A stretch of DNA of 34,440 nt from Actinokineospora pegani (GCF_009745975.1 NZ_WHOL01000109.1:1-34440); one strand, 5' to 3'. Counted from the first letter of the stretch, positions 1 through 7,489 are shown. Notes: generated by a model from the sequence alone, not told the origin. Numbers and translations are program-made.

Positions 1-849
1 GTGCGGGTAGAGGCTCGGGATGCCCGCGGCGTCGCCGAGGCGGTGGACCATGCTCTTGACCCCGGCGATCGTCAAGGGCTTGCGGCCGGTCTCGTCCAAC
101 CAGAAGTGCGGCAGGGCGGCCCCGGGTTTCTTCGACCGGGCCCGGTCGTACTTGGACAGGGTGCGGCCGGTGCGGTCGCCGAAGGTCACGATGCGCTCCT
201 TGGCCCCCTTGCCGTGGACTTTGATCCGGTCCAGGCGCAGGTCGACGGTTGCGGTGTCTAGAGAGGTCATCTCCGCGCAACGCAGGGCAGTGTCCAGGAA
301 CGACTCCACTAAGGCCCGGTTGCGCAGTGACCGGAAATCCTTACCGGTGCACTGGGCCAGCAATGCCTCGATCTGGTCATCGGTCAGGATCGGGGTGAGC
401 TTCTGCCCCTTCTTCGGCAGGGTCAGCTTGGTGAACGGAGAAAACTCGATCTCATCGTCCTCTTCGAGGAAGCGGAAGAACTGCTTGGTGACCTTGAACT
501 TGTTCACCGCGGTCGAGTCCGACCGGGTGGAGATCATCCAGTAGATGTACTCCTGGATGTGTTCCTTGGTCACCGCACACGGGTCCTCAGCGGCTGCGGC
601 GATGTCGATGCCGGTGAACCGCGATTCCCAGTCCTCGGCCCATTCGCGGTGGGCCTCACCGGTGTGTTCGTCGAGCGGTGCGCCCTGGGACAGCCAGTGA
701 TAGAAGTTCGCCAGCTGCACGACGCCGAGTTCGTAGTTGTAGCGGGTGGACTTGGGCTTGTTGTTGCTCCGCAGCGACCGGTCCCAGGCGATCACGTACC
801 GTGACCATGTGGGGTTGGTGGGCAGTGGGGGCTCGGGCTCGTAGGACAT
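1..849 (-). CDS. Tyrosine recombinase/integrase of element 2, cut by the window edge (partial)
   Basis: This is the same gene as the full copy at 33263-34282, but only residues 1-283 of 339 fall inside the window. It holds the N-terminal core-binding domain, the first catalytic Arg (R190) and the beta-hairpin Lys (K214). It stops at the His of the HxxR motif, so the second Arg, the Trp and the Tyr nucleophile are missing here. The cut coincides with the window boundary, so it is not evidence of a truncated gene. The ATG at 849 is chosen because a GAGG lies eight bases upstream; an in-frame ATG further upstream (about 915) has no such support. If the sequence is circular, this is simply the same gene read twice. 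Confidence 0.9.
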   Translation of the reverse strand, partial: MSYEPEPPLPTNPTWSRYVIAWDRSLRSNNKPKSTRYNYELGVVQLANFYHWLSQGAPLDEHTGEAHREWAEDWESRFTGIDIAAAAEDPCAVTKEHIQEYIYWMISTRSDSTAVNKFKVTKQFFRFLEEDDEIEFSPFTKLTLPKKGQKLTPILTDDQIEALLAQCTGKDFRSLRNRALVESFLDTALRCAEMTSLDTATVDLRLDRIKVHGKGAKERIVTFGDRTGRTLSKYDRARSKKPGAALPHFWLDETGRKPLTIAGVKSMVHRLGDAAGIPSLYPH

Positions 850-920
850 GTGCTCTACCTCAGGGTCAAGGTGGCACCGAGCGCTGTGCTCGGTGTGGGA
901 GCACGGCCCAAGCACAGAAA

Positions 921-960
921 AGAGGAGCCTTCACAGGCTCTCACCTGCGAAGACTCCTCT
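921..960 (-). terminator. Terminator hairpin after the tRNA-Pro 3' end (left copy)
   Basis: Nested arms AGAGGAG/CTCCTCT, TTC/GAA and CAGG/CCTG fold into a hairpin. On the minus strand it lies just past the tRNA 3' end and is followed by TTTTCTGTG. It would end transcription of the tRNA gene after integration. The same structure is present at 34354-34393. Confidence 0.75.
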
Positions 961-1007
961 GACCGTCGGGCTGACAGGATTCGAACCTGCGACCCCTTGA
1001 CCCCCAG
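961..1007 (-). other. 47-bp attachment core (att a), 3' part of tRNA-Pro(GGG)
   Basis: On the minus strand the core starts in the anticodon loop (CTGGGGG, anticodon GGG). It continues through the 3' anticodon stem (TCAAG), variable loop, T arm with loop TTCGAAT and acceptor strand CAGCCCG, with discriminator A. The discriminator A and C1-G72 logic fit tRNA-Pro. The 5' half is absent: the bases after 1007 do not continue the anticodon stem. Identity with 13482-13528 stops exactly at both ends of the 47 bp. Confidence 0.9.
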
Positions 1008-1102
1008 GTCTGTCTGGTGGACATACATGCACTTCAGAGGCGGTTCGTGTCTGGCCGCAATGTTGTTGCGCGGGTCGGCTGTGCACACCTGTGCATGACG
1101 TG

Positions 1103-1121
1103 TGGTCCCCACCTGGTCCCC
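1103..1121 (+). promoter_or_regulatory. Candidate integrase arm-type sites, left end of the AICE
   Basis: Two direct copies of TGGTCCCC at 1103-1110 and 1114-1121 are separated by 3 bp. The same octamer pair with the same 3-bp spacing and orientation lies at 13369-13387, next to the other AICE att site. Being paired on both flanks of the core suggests binding sites for the AICE integrase; this is inference. Confidence 0.55.
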
Positions 1122-1251
1122 AGAAAGCCGACGACTGTTCGCGTTTCAAAGTCGTGAGCAACCGACACGAATCTCCGAGGTAGGAGGGGATACGGGTCAT
1201 CTGGCGTAGGTGTGGGAGGCTGGTTGCGACCAGATTCGATGGAGGTTACGG

Positions 1252-2724
1252 ATGCAGCACGAGCACCTGCTCAGAGAGCTTGTGTTCCCAGACAGGTATG
1301 AGCAGCTTGTTCGCCACCTGGGCGAACAAGTGGTCCGCATCCTTGTCCCTCCAGCCTCTGCGACCACTGATGCGCTTGAAGAAGCCGCTTACTCCGTAAA
1401 GTACAGCGATAGCGGGTTGCTGTGTCCTCTTTACGCACCATCGGGCACAGGAAAAACCACGCTCGCTTCGAATGTTTCTACTTTTCATCGCGAGTTGTTC
1501 GGCTCAACTCTGACATACGATGGCGCTTTGACCACGGCGGCATTGCGGGCGGCCGTAAATGATCACAATCGGGACAATAACCCGGCCAACGATGAACGGG
1601 TTATACCGGTTAATATCGATAGCCGCGAAGCTGCTCCTGCGGACGCTCGAGAAATGGCGGATATCAAGAGATTTCTCAGAGACGATATTGGTCGACGGGT
1701 AATGATGTTCTGGCCGACGACTGATGAAAATATCGCAAAGTCTATGGCGGGAGCATATTCGGCGATTGCTGGAACGGCTCCGATCGAGCTTCCACTCACT
1801 GTCGAAGGGCCTGCCAGATCTACATGGGTTGAAATAGCAAGAAATACGGTAACTCTCGCAAACAATGTCGACTCGATTGAACTGCTTGCCAATCCGGCGG
1901 ATTACGATCCAGCAGAATATACTTCGATCGGCGAATTCCTTCGAGCTGTTGCGAGGGACTTTCTGCGGCGCCGGATGGACTTGCTTCGAAGCACCAAGAA
2001 ACCACTTCAACTTACGGTGCTCTTTGCTTCAGAATCTTCAGAGCCAGGAGTTCTATCGCAACTTACGTCCTCTGCTCGTTTTGGTCTACTCGATGCAAGC
2101 GCGCTAGTGCACGTGACATCGAATAGCGAATTGGGACGATGGTGGTCGCAACGGCGCGGCCTGCTAACTCAAGCTATTGTGCAACTCGACGCTCACGCTT
2201 TCGTTATTCCCCCAGCCTTGTTTGTCCCAATCCTGCGAATGCATGGCCAAGAAGATTTAATTAAAGATCTGATTGCGCTCGGCACGTCCAGGAAATCTCC
2301 AGCCGAACTGCAAGACATCTCTAGTAGAAGTGATATAGGTCGCCATTTGTTGGGGGAACGAAGGTCGTCTTACGAGACGCGTGGAAATCCAGGAGAAAAC
2401 TCTCGTATTGCATTTGGCCTCCTTGTTGAAAGCGGTTATATTAGAAACGGCCGCGATAAACAGCTCAACAAATCGCTTGCTGTTGGACTGCATTCGTCGC
2501 TCGAGACTGTACGGGAAAAATTCGATGTTAAGGCTGAAAAAAAGATTGAATTCGCACCAATTATTCCTGACGTCTCTTTCGAAAACGAACGACTTGTACA
2601 TTGTGTAGAATTCGCGTGGCGTGCTGGCGACTTTCTACGCCCTGCAAATAGGTCGGACGCCGCGACGTATATACTGAACAAGTTGCGGAACTATGCGCGA
2701 AGCATGGAGTGGACGACAGACTGA
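1252..2724 (+). CDS. Orphan P-loop ATPase, low-GC cargo gene
   Basis: This encodes a 490-residue soluble-looking protein. A Walker A motif (APSGTGKTT) lies about 65 residues from the N-terminus; no canonical Walker B aspartate pair is obvious, the nearest strand reading LTVLFASES. No second domain is recognised in the C-terminal half. The start at ATG 1252 is preceded by GGAGG with a six-base spacer; an in-frame upstream start at 1210 lacks this. Base composition is clearly poorer in G/C than every neighbour, with many A/T-ending codons, so the gene was probably acquired from outside the host's usual pool. It sits alone beside the att site, the usual place for cargo, and faces a convergent small gene. 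Cargo ATPases in such positions are often phage-defence genes, but no function is assigned here. Confidence 0.8.
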   Translation: MQHEHLLRELVFPDRYEQLVRHLGEQVVRILVPPASATTDALEEAAYSVKYSDSGLLCPLYAPSGTGKTTLASNVSTFHRELFGSTLTYDGALTTAALRAAVNDHNRDNNPANDERVIPVNIDSREAAPADAREMADIKRFLRDDIGRRVMMFWPTTDENIAKSMAGAYSAIAGTAPIELPLTVEGPARSTWVEIARNTVTLANNVDSIELLANPADYDPAEYTSIGEFLRAVARDFLRRRMDLLRSTKKPLQLTVLFASESSEPGVLSQLTSSARFGLLDASALVHVTSNSELGRWWSQRRGLLTQAIVQLDAHAFVIPPALFVPILRMHGQEDLIKDLIALGTSRKSPAELQDISSRSDIGRHLLGERRSSYETRGNPGENSRIAFGLLVESGYIRNGRDKQLNKSLAVGLHSSLETVREKFDVKAEKKIEFAPIIPDVSFENERLVHCVEFAWRAGDFLRPANRSDAATYILNKLRNYARSMEWTTD

Positions 2725-2778
2725 CCATTTAGATTCTTTCGTACTGTCTGCCTATTTCTTCTGCTGTCAGTCTCCTAC

Positions 2779-3030
2779 TCAGGACGGCCTTCGGGCACCC
2801 GTGCGACACCGGGTCTCGGGGGCTGTCCTGCGCGTGCTCCTGGCCCTCGTCGTCGGTTGGCGGGTGGTCGTGAGGGTGGTGTCGGTGACCTTGCGTGGGG
2901 CGGGCCGTGGCTTGCGCTTGTGGGCGGGCTTGGCCGCGGTGGGCTCCTGGTAGGTGGCGCGTTCGTGGAGGGCGTAGGTGCTCCACAGGCTGAGCTGGTT
3001 GAGTCCGGACTCCCGACGGCTGCCGCGCAT
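2779..3030 (-). CDS. Small basic protein of unknown function
   Basis: This gene encodes 83 residues, rich in Arg, Thr, Pro and Lys, with a less biased N-terminal third (LNQLSLWSTY near residues 10-19). A full AGGAGG lies eight bases before the ATG at 3030, which is the main reason to accept it. Longer ORFs in other frames of this stretch have no such signal. It is convergent with the ATPase gene, whose stop is about 55 bp away. The charge and low complexity suggest nucleic-acid binding, but no family is recognised. Confidence 0.6.
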   Translation of the reverse strand: MRGSRRESGLNQLSLWSTYALHERATYQEPTAAKPAHKRKPRPAPRKVTDTTLTTTRQPTTRARSTRRTAPETRCRTGARRPS

Positions 3031-3113
3031 CCGAGGTACCTCCTGGCTGAGTCGACCGGTGCGAACTGGTCACCCGGGGCTCGGTCCACCCCGCTTCTTC
3101 GCACTGGCCGCTT

Positions 3114-3208
3114 CTGACGCTGGGGAGGGGCCTGTCAAGGGTGAGGCTCCGCCTCATCGCGTCAGCGACGCCCATCGGGCGCCCTTGATAGGCCCCTCCC
3201 AGCGTCAG
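3114..3208. repeat. Long inverted repeat with nested hairpins
   Basis: Arms 3114-3141 and 3182-3208 pair over about 27 bp with one bulged G and one G/A difference. The 40-base interior contains three smaller perfect hairpins: TGAGGC/GCCTCA, GCGTC/GACGC and GCCC/GGGC. As single strand it would fold into a multi-branched, cloverleaf-like structure. No U-tract follows, so a simple terminator is unlikely. A single-strand origin of the kind used by rolling-circle plasmids is a reasonable guess for an AICE; a structured RNA is the alternative. Confidence 0.75.
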
Positions 3209-3549
3209 ATGATTGCGAGGCGGAGAACCCCTTACGCGCTCCGCGGTGACCCTCATGAGCTGCTGCCGCTGGCTGCCATGGCTCCCCCCGTGCCGCCTGC
3301 GTGGTGCGGCGCCTCCCCTACCCCATGCCTGGGCCGTGCCGCGCGCCCGCGCGGGCGGAGCGGAGCGGGAGCCCGCACCGTGGCGCGATGGATCTGGTCC
3401 ACGCTGGCAACGAGACAGGCCAACGGCGCCGCGCCGCGCAGGCGGCGCGGCCTTGATCCCCTAGAGGCAAGTTCGGCAGGAAACCGCTGGCGGGTCGAAA
3501 TGGGCTGGGCCGGATATCGTCGGTGGGAGCCGTCGATGATGGAGGTGTG
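3209..3549. other. Non-coding stretch with GC-rich hairpins
   Basis: No convincing gene is seen here. The strongest local structure is a perfect 10-bp stem with a 4-base loop at 3428-3451 (arm GCCGCGCCGC). Together with the long inverted repeat just upstream it makes 3114-3451 the most structured part of element 1. The long minus-strand ORF across 3253-4230 overlaps the HD and Nudix genes and reads as a shadow. Confidence 0.5.
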
Positions 3550-4092
3550 GTGCTCGACCAGGCGAGGGAGTTGGTGCGGGCCGAGTTGGCGGAGAGTCAG
3601 CCTCGGCGGTTCAGTCACCTGCAAGGAGCGTGCAGGCGTGCTGAAGCCGCGGCGCCCCTGTTCTCTGCTGAGGATGGGCGGTTGTTGGTCGTGACTGCCT
3701 TGGTTCATGACGTGGGGTATTGCGATTCGGCGCGTGAGACGGGATTTCACCCGCTGGATGGGGCCAGGTTCCTCGCCGAACGCGGCTATCCAGCCCGGTT
3801 GTGCGACCTTGTGGCGCATCATTCGTGCGCTCGTCTTGAGGCTGATCTCCGGGGATTGGGGTCGGAGTTGAGTCAGTGGACCGATGAGCGGTCGGAGTTG
3901 CGGGATGCGTTGTGGTGGGCGGATATGACGACGTCGCCGGATGGTGAGGTGGTGACGTTCAAGGAGAGGGTTGCTGAGATTCAGGCGCGGTACGGGCCGG
4001 AGGATCTGGTGAGCCGGTTCATTCGGGCCGCAGGACCTGAGTTGCGGGGTGCGGTGGAGCGGACCGAGACCCGGTTGGCTGGTCTCAGGTGA
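3550..4092 (+). CDS. HD-domain phosphohydrolase
   Basis: This is a small metal-dependent phosphohydrolase of the HD superfamily. It shows His in FSHLQGA, the paired His-Asp in ALVHDVGYC, a His-His pair in LVAHHSC and a later Asp in WWADMTTS, the usual H...HD...D ligand set. Such enzymes act on nucleotides or cyclic nucleotides; the substrate here is unknown. The GTG at 3550 is chosen because GGAGG lies four bases upstream, although in-frame GTGs at 3547 and 3523 are possible. It converges on, and overlaps by 8 bp, the Nudix hydrolase gene. Nudix hydrolases are known companions of the regulatory module in AICEs, so a role in nucleotide signalling tied to element control is plausible. Confidence 0.8.
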   Translation: MLDQARELVRAELAESQPRRFSHLQGACRRAEAAAPLFSAEDGRLLVVTALVHDVGYCDSARETGFHPLDGARFLAERGYPARLCDLVAHHSCARLEADLRGLGSELSQWTDERSELRDALWWADMTTSPDGEVVTFKERVAEIQARYGPEDLVSRFIRAAGPELRGAVERTETRLAGLR

Positions 4093-4555
4093 AGTAGGGC
4101 GTGGCGCGGTCTTCGCGGGCGTGGGTGATGCGGAAGCGGATGCTGGGGTGGATGTTGAGACTGTCCAAGGCAGCCGGATCGACCCAGAGGACTTCTTTGC
4201 TTTCGTTGCTGGTCCGCAGTTCCCCGCCAAGAGGGGTGGCGCGGAAGCAGAGGGAGAACTCTTGGCGAACCTCGCCGTCCGTGAAGGCGATGACGTGGTT
4301 GGGGTCGCTGTATGCGCCGACGAGTGCGGTAACCTCGACGTCGATGCCGGTTTCTTCTTTTACTTCGCGGATGACGGTTTGGGAGAGGGTTTCGCCTAGT
4401 TCGAGGCCGCCGCCGGGGATGGCGTAGAGGTCGTTGTCGGTTCGGCGGATGAGGAGGATGTGGCCGTCGTTGTTCTCGATGTAGGCGGTGACGGCGACGA
4501 CGATGGAGTTGGGTTGCGGGGCGTTGGGGTCGTTGAGGTAGTCGGTGCGGGCCAT
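4085..4555 (-). CDS. Nudix hydrolase
   Basis: This 156-residue protein is a typical single-domain Nudix enzyme. The Nudix box (G-x5-E-x7-REUxEExGU) is complete at residues 49-71, with IREVKEETGI carrying the metal-binding glutamates. Members hydrolyse nucleoside diphosphates linked to another group; the substrate cannot be predicted. Its start lies 7 bp after the stop of the HTH regulator gene, so the two are very probably one minus-strand operon. Regulator-Nudix pairs recur in AICE control regions, where the small molecule cleaved could set the activity of the neighbouring regulator; that link is inference. Confidence 0.9.
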   Translation of the reverse strand: MARTDYLNDPNAPQPNSIVVAVTAYIENNDGHILLIRRTDNDLYAIPGGGLELGETLSQTVIREVKEETGIDVEVTALVGAYSDPNHVIAFTDGEVRQEFSLCFRATPLGGELRTSNESKEVLWVDPAALDSLNIHPSIRFRITHAREDRATPYFT

Positions 4556-4562
4556 GTTGGGG

Positions 4563-5306
4563 TCACCATTTCGGGGGTTTGGCGGTGTTCCAGACGGTGT
4601 CGAAGCTTTCGGAGTAGGTCTCGAAGAGGTCGCCTCCGGTGAGGCGGCGGAGGTGGAGGACGGGGGCGTGGGCGGCCATGAACCCGTAGACGTGGGTGTT
4701 GACCAACATGTCGTCGTCGAAGCGGTAGACGCTGTTGTAGAGGGTGGTGTTGTGGGAGCGGATGGCGAGGTTGGGGATATCGGCCAGCGGCTTGAAAACG
4801 GCCAGGGTGTTGCGGACTTTGGCGGCGAGGGTGTCCTTGCCGATGCCCTCTTCTGTGCTTCGTTTGGCGACTTCGCGGCCGTTGGGATCGCCTAGTGCTA
4901 TGCGGATGTTGGCTCCCGCTTCGGCTTTGGCGCGGAGGGTTTGGGTGAGCTTGGGGTTGTCGGTGAGGAACATGCCCGCGTAGACGAGGATCTCGATGTG
5001 GCGGCTCGCTGCGCTCATCAGGTGTTCCCAGACTTCGGCCGGGACGGCGTGGCGGTGGGGGTAGACCTTGATGATCTCCGAGGTGCCGATCTCGGCTTTT
5101 CGGGCCGGTGCGACGGCGTCGGGCCACAGGTAGTTCTCGGTCTCGCGGACCATCGCGGCGATGGTGTGGCGGTGCCGCGGGTAGGGCGTGCGGGCCTGGG
5201 TGATCCACCGTTCGACGGTCTTGGGGTCGACGCTGGTGGCGCGGGCGACGTGGTCGAGGCCCAGCCCGTTGCGCAGGAGGGCGTCTCGTAGGCGCTCGTT
5301 GGGCAC
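4563..5306 (-). CDS. XRE-type HTH regulator with C-terminal phospholipase D-like domain (DUF5919-like)
   Basis: This 247-residue protein starts with a helix-turn-helix (about residues 8-45; LDHVARATSV then KTVERWI). The region from about residue 85 on resembles the DUF5919 domain, a phospholipase D-like fold often found behind XRE helices in actinomycetes, with NTTLYNSVYRFDDDMLVNTH as its most characteristic stretch. The canonical HxKxxxxD catalytic motif is not seen, so it is more likely a ligand sensor than an enzyme. The start is GTG at 5306. It is divergent from pra across 150 bp containing a palindromic operator-like site, and it is followed closely by the Nudix gene. It is probably the switch controlling AICE activation. 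Confidence 0.8.
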   Translation of the reverse strand: MPNERLRDALLRNGLGLDHVARATSVDPKTVERWITQARTPYPRHRHTIAAMVRETENYLWPDAVAPARKAEIGTSEIIKVYPHRHAVPAEVWEHLMSAASRHIEILVYAGMFLTDNPKLTQTLRAKAEAGANIRIALGDPNGREVAKRSTEEGIGKDTLAAKVRNTLAVFKPLADIPNLAIRSHNTTLYNSVYRFDDDMLVNTHVYGFMAAHAPVLHLRRLTGGDLFETYSESFDTVWNTAKPPKW

Positions 5307-5330
5307 GTTACCCCCGGTTGATCACGTCTA

Positions 5331-5370
5331 GGGACGTCTCAAGCGTACTCAGGACGTCCTGAGATGTCCC
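5331..5370. promoter_or_regulatory. Operator-like palindromes between the divergent regulator and pra
   Basis: GGGACGTCTCA (5331-5341) is matched in inverse by TGAGATGTCCC (5360-5370) with one mismatch, and the perfect palindrome AGGACGTCCT (5351-5360) lies between them. GACGTC half-sites therefore recur three times within 40 bp. The position between two divergent control genes makes this the likely binding site of the HTH regulator. Confidence 0.5.
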
Positions 5371-5416
5371 GCTGTGTGGTGTGCGCGTCCTGCTGTTTCG
5401 CCGACATTGGTAACAC

Positions 5417-5436
5417 GCCCCGGAGTGACCCGGGGC
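5417..5436 (+). other. Short GC hairpin in the pra leader
   Basis: GCCCCGG and CCGGGGC pair around a six-base loop, 20 bp before the pra start codon and just before its AGGAGG site. It could affect translation or early transcription of pra; no U-tract follows. Confidence 0.35.
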
Positions 5437-5456
5437 CGTGACCAGGAGGAACAGCG

Positions 5457-5870
5457 ATGCCAGTCATCCCGACCCGTTTCGCGGTCGAATTCGGGGACGT
5501 GTTTCCCCTCGGGGCGTTCGTGCTGGGTGTGGAGCCGTCGATGGCGTTCTCCGACAACCCGGCCGCGCCGAAGCAGCAGGAGCGCGACAAGGAGACCGGT
5601 CAGCTCGTCTGGACCGTGCGGGCGCTGGACGCGAACGAGGAGGTGGCCCGGTTCGGGGCCGAGTTCAAGGTCAAGGTGACCGCCGACCACCAGCCGGTTC
5701 CGCCGGTGAAGGCAGGCGGGTTCCCGTTCGCGGCGGTGGAGTTCGAGGGCATGACCATCACCCCGTACGCGAACCAGAAGGGGCGGATCGCGCACAGCTT
5801 CCGGGCGACCGGGATGCGCGCACCCTCGCGTGGGGCCAAGTCCGCGGTTGAGCAGAAGCCCGCCGCGTGA
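5457..5870 (+). CDS. pra: Pra-type activator of AICE replication, integration and excision
   Basis: This 137-residue protein resembles the Pra family of pSAM2-like elements. Recognisable parts are the start PTRFAVEFGDVFP, the middle TADHQPVPP and the C-terminal VEFEGMTITPY followed by SFRATGMR. In pSAM2, Pra activates expression of the replication, excision and integration genes. AGGAGG lies eight bases before the ATG. It is the first gene of a tightly coupled plus-strand operon: its stop overlaps the next GTG start. It is divergent from the HTH regulator, with the palindromic operator between them. Family recognition is from memory of the conserved motifs. Confidence 0.8.
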   Translation: MPVIPTRFAVEFGDVFPLGAFVLGVEPSMAFSDNPAAPKQQERDKETGQLVWTVRALDANEEVARFGAEFKVKVTADHQPVPPVKAGGFPFAAVEFEGMTITPYANQKGRIAHSFRATGMRAPSRGAKSAVEQKPAA

Positions 5871-6079
5871 GCGCCGGGATGCGCGACATGGTCACCATCA
5901 ACGTCACCGCTGACCTGCCGGTGCGGGCCACGGCACAACCGTTCGCCGACCGGGTCGAACTGCGGTTCGGCAAGGCGTTCCCGGTCGCGCTCGTGGTCGA
6001 CGGGACGTGCCTGGACCGGCTCTGCGAGGCCATCAAGGACGGCAAACAGCAGCTCGTGAACGCGGGGAGGCAGGTATGA
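5867..6079 (+). CDS. Small AICE protein of unknown function (70 aa)
   Basis: The start GTG overlaps the pra stop as GTGA, indicating translational coupling. The protein is a single small domain with alternating hydrophobic segments (VTINVTADLPV, VALVVDG) that suggest beta strands, ending in a helix. No motif or family is recognised. It is followed by another 4-bp ATGA overlap. Its place between pra and the transfer genes matches the run of poorly conserved small genes in other AICEs. Confidence 0.7.
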   Translation: MSAGMRDMVTINVTADLPVRATAQPFADRVELRFGKAFPVALVVDGTCLDRLCEAIKDGKQQLVNAGRQV

Positions 6080-6405
6080 GCGCGAACGCGGCCGACCGGC
6101 ACACGGGGTCGCTCCCCTGCCCGGGTGGTTTCGTCCCCGATCACCTGTCCTTGCGGTGGGAGGACGCCTACAACCAATACGTCCGCACGGTCGCCCTCCA
6201 GGCATCCGGACCCGGTGAGGCCCGGGTGATCGCTGAGGCGTCCGCGTCGGTGGCTGCGGCCTGGCGGGCCATCTCGGACGTGGCGGGCCTGCCGTGGTGG
6301 GGTGTCACGGCCGTGCGGTCCGCAGCTGAGACGTTCGATGAGCAGGCCGAGCAGTGGCGGGCCTTCGCGACCTACCTCGCCGAGCGTCCTGGCGGTGCCC
6401 GATGA
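6076..6405 (+). CDS. Small AICE protein of unknown function (109 aa)
   Basis: The ATG at 6076 overlaps the preceding stop as ATGA, which fixes the start; an ORF extending further upstream would overlap the previous gene by 70 bp. The protein looks helical and alanine-rich, with Trp pairs (LPWWGVTA). No family is recognised and there is no signal peptide or membrane segment. It is the third gene of the pra operon. Confidence 0.7.
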   Translation: MSANAADRHTGSLPCPGGFVPDHLSLRWEDAYNQYVRTVALQASGPGEARVIAEASASVAAAWRAISDVAGLPWWGVTAVRSAAETFDEQAEQWRAFATYLAERPGGAR

Positions 6406-6878
6406 GCGCGGAGATGGTGACGGCTGACGTCCTGCGAACGGCGTCAGAGCTGGTGGCGGCGCTGCACGAACACCTGACGCGGTTCCGGCACGTGGTGGCT
6501 CAACCCGCCTCGGTGTCGATCCGGACGGCGCAGCGGGAGGCGGTGCGGATCGGACTGCCGGGCGAGAACCTGTCTCAGGTCTGCGCGGCGATACTGACCT
6601 GGTTCGAGTCCGTCGAGGACGGGAAGTTGTCCGCCCGGCGATCGTCAGACGGGGGCACGCTGTTCCTGGAACTGCGCGGCGCCACCGCCGATGAGGTACG
6701 ACTGCTCGCGGTCGGCGCGGTGCCGTGGTTCCCGGGCCTGCTGCCGTCGCTGCCTGCGGGACACAGCATAGTTCTCGGGCCGCTGATCGTGCGAGCGCTG
6801 GCTAACGACCAGTGGGAGCCGGACAGCGTCTTTCCGGCGGCCGTCGTAGACCTCGGTGCCGTTGGCGGTGAGGACTGA
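6402..6878 (+). CDS. AICE protein of unknown function (158 aa)
   Basis: The ATG at 6402 overlaps the preceding stop (ATGA). The N-terminal 45 residues look helical (LRTASELVAALHEHLT), followed by a mixed alpha/beta region with no recognised motif. The stop overlaps the next start as TGATG. No function can be given; by position it belongs to the activation and transfer operon. Confidence 0.7.
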   Translation: MSAEMVTADVLRTASELVAALHEHLTRFRHVVAQPASVSIRTAQREAVRIGLPGENLSQVCAAILTWFESVEDGKLSARRSSDGGTLFLELRGATADEVRLLAVGAVPWFPGLLPSLPAGHSIVLGPLIVRALANDQWEPDSVFPAAVVDLGAVGGED

Positions 6879-7489
6879 TGGTGAACCTTCGGGTGCCCTC
6901 GGAGCTGGTGCCCTACGTGCCGTATGTGACGGCGTGGTCCTCGGAGGCCAGGCCCCGGCGGCGGGTGGTTCCCCGGTCCACGGGTGCGGGCATCGCGTTC
7001 GCTGATGAGCGGCCCTCCGACCGGGACCGGCGGGGGTTCCTCTGGGACCGGTTCAAGCTGGCGTACGGCAAGGGCAAACCCATGTTCGGGGCGGTACACC
7101 CCGGGCGGCAGCGGCACGCGATGGACAAGCTGTTGTGCCAGGTGTGCGCCCAGCCCGCCGACCGCAACACCGACGGGGTGTTGTGGATGCTCCAAGACCA
7201 CCGCGATGACTGGGTGGGGTGGCCGAACCGGATGGGGGTGACCGAACCCCCGATCTGCGCCCCGTGTGTGGAGGTGTCGCGGCAGCGGTGCCCGGCGTTG
7301 CGTCGTAGTCACGCGTTGGTGCGGGTGAACACGATGCCCGTCACCGGGGTGCACGGCACCCGATACGTCCCCACCGGAGAGGGGGTGGCGCCCGGCAAGT
7401 CGGGGCCGATCGACTTCGGGGCGGACCTGCGGTGGGTGCTCGCGACGCACCTGGTGCGGGAGTTCAGGGACGCGGTCATCGTCAACTGA
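6878..7489 (+). CDS. AICE protein with CxxC pairs (203 aa), unknown function
   Basis: Its start shares the TGATG junction with the gene before it. Two CxxC pairs (CQVC near residue 86 and CAPC near 127) could bind one zinc ion. The intervening region is rich in Trp and charged residues (WMLQDHRDDWVGWPNRMG). No named family is recognised. It is the last gene of the coupled block; a 144-bp gap with stacked hairpins separates it from the next gene. Confidence 0.7.
   Translation: MVNLRVPSELVPYVPYVTAWSSEARPRRRVVPRSTGAGIAFADERPSDRDRRGFLWDRFKLAYGKGKPMFGAVHPGRQRHAMDKLLCQVCAQPADRNTDGVLWMLQDHRDDWVGWPNRMGVTEPPICAPCVEVSRQRCPALRRSHALVRVNTMPVTGVHGTRYVPTGEGVAPGKSGPIDFGADLRWVLATHLVREFRDAVIVN

Larger units (their letters stand above)
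1..1007. repeat. Left copy of a 1007-bp terminal direct repeat
   Basis: This segment is identical to 33434-34440 wherever compared. It contains the first 283 codons of the element-2 integrase, its upstream hairpins and terminator, and the 47-bp tRNA-Pro core. The repeat ends on the last base of that core; sequence after 1007 is the AICE arm. This is what a circular molecule of 33,433 bp written with overlapping ends would give, or a second integrated copy of element 2. The sequence alone does not decide between them. Confidence 0.95.

Noticed and set aside
961-1007. A functional tRNA-Pro gene
   Set aside because: At 961-1007 and 13482-13528 only the 3' part is present and the flanking bases do not rebuild the anticodon stem or acceptor 5' strand; at the right end the window stops.
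3253-4230. 325-residue minus-strand ORF
   Set aside because: It overlaps the HD gene fully and the Nudix gene partly; composition is Pro/Arg/Ser-rich as expected from an antisense frame.
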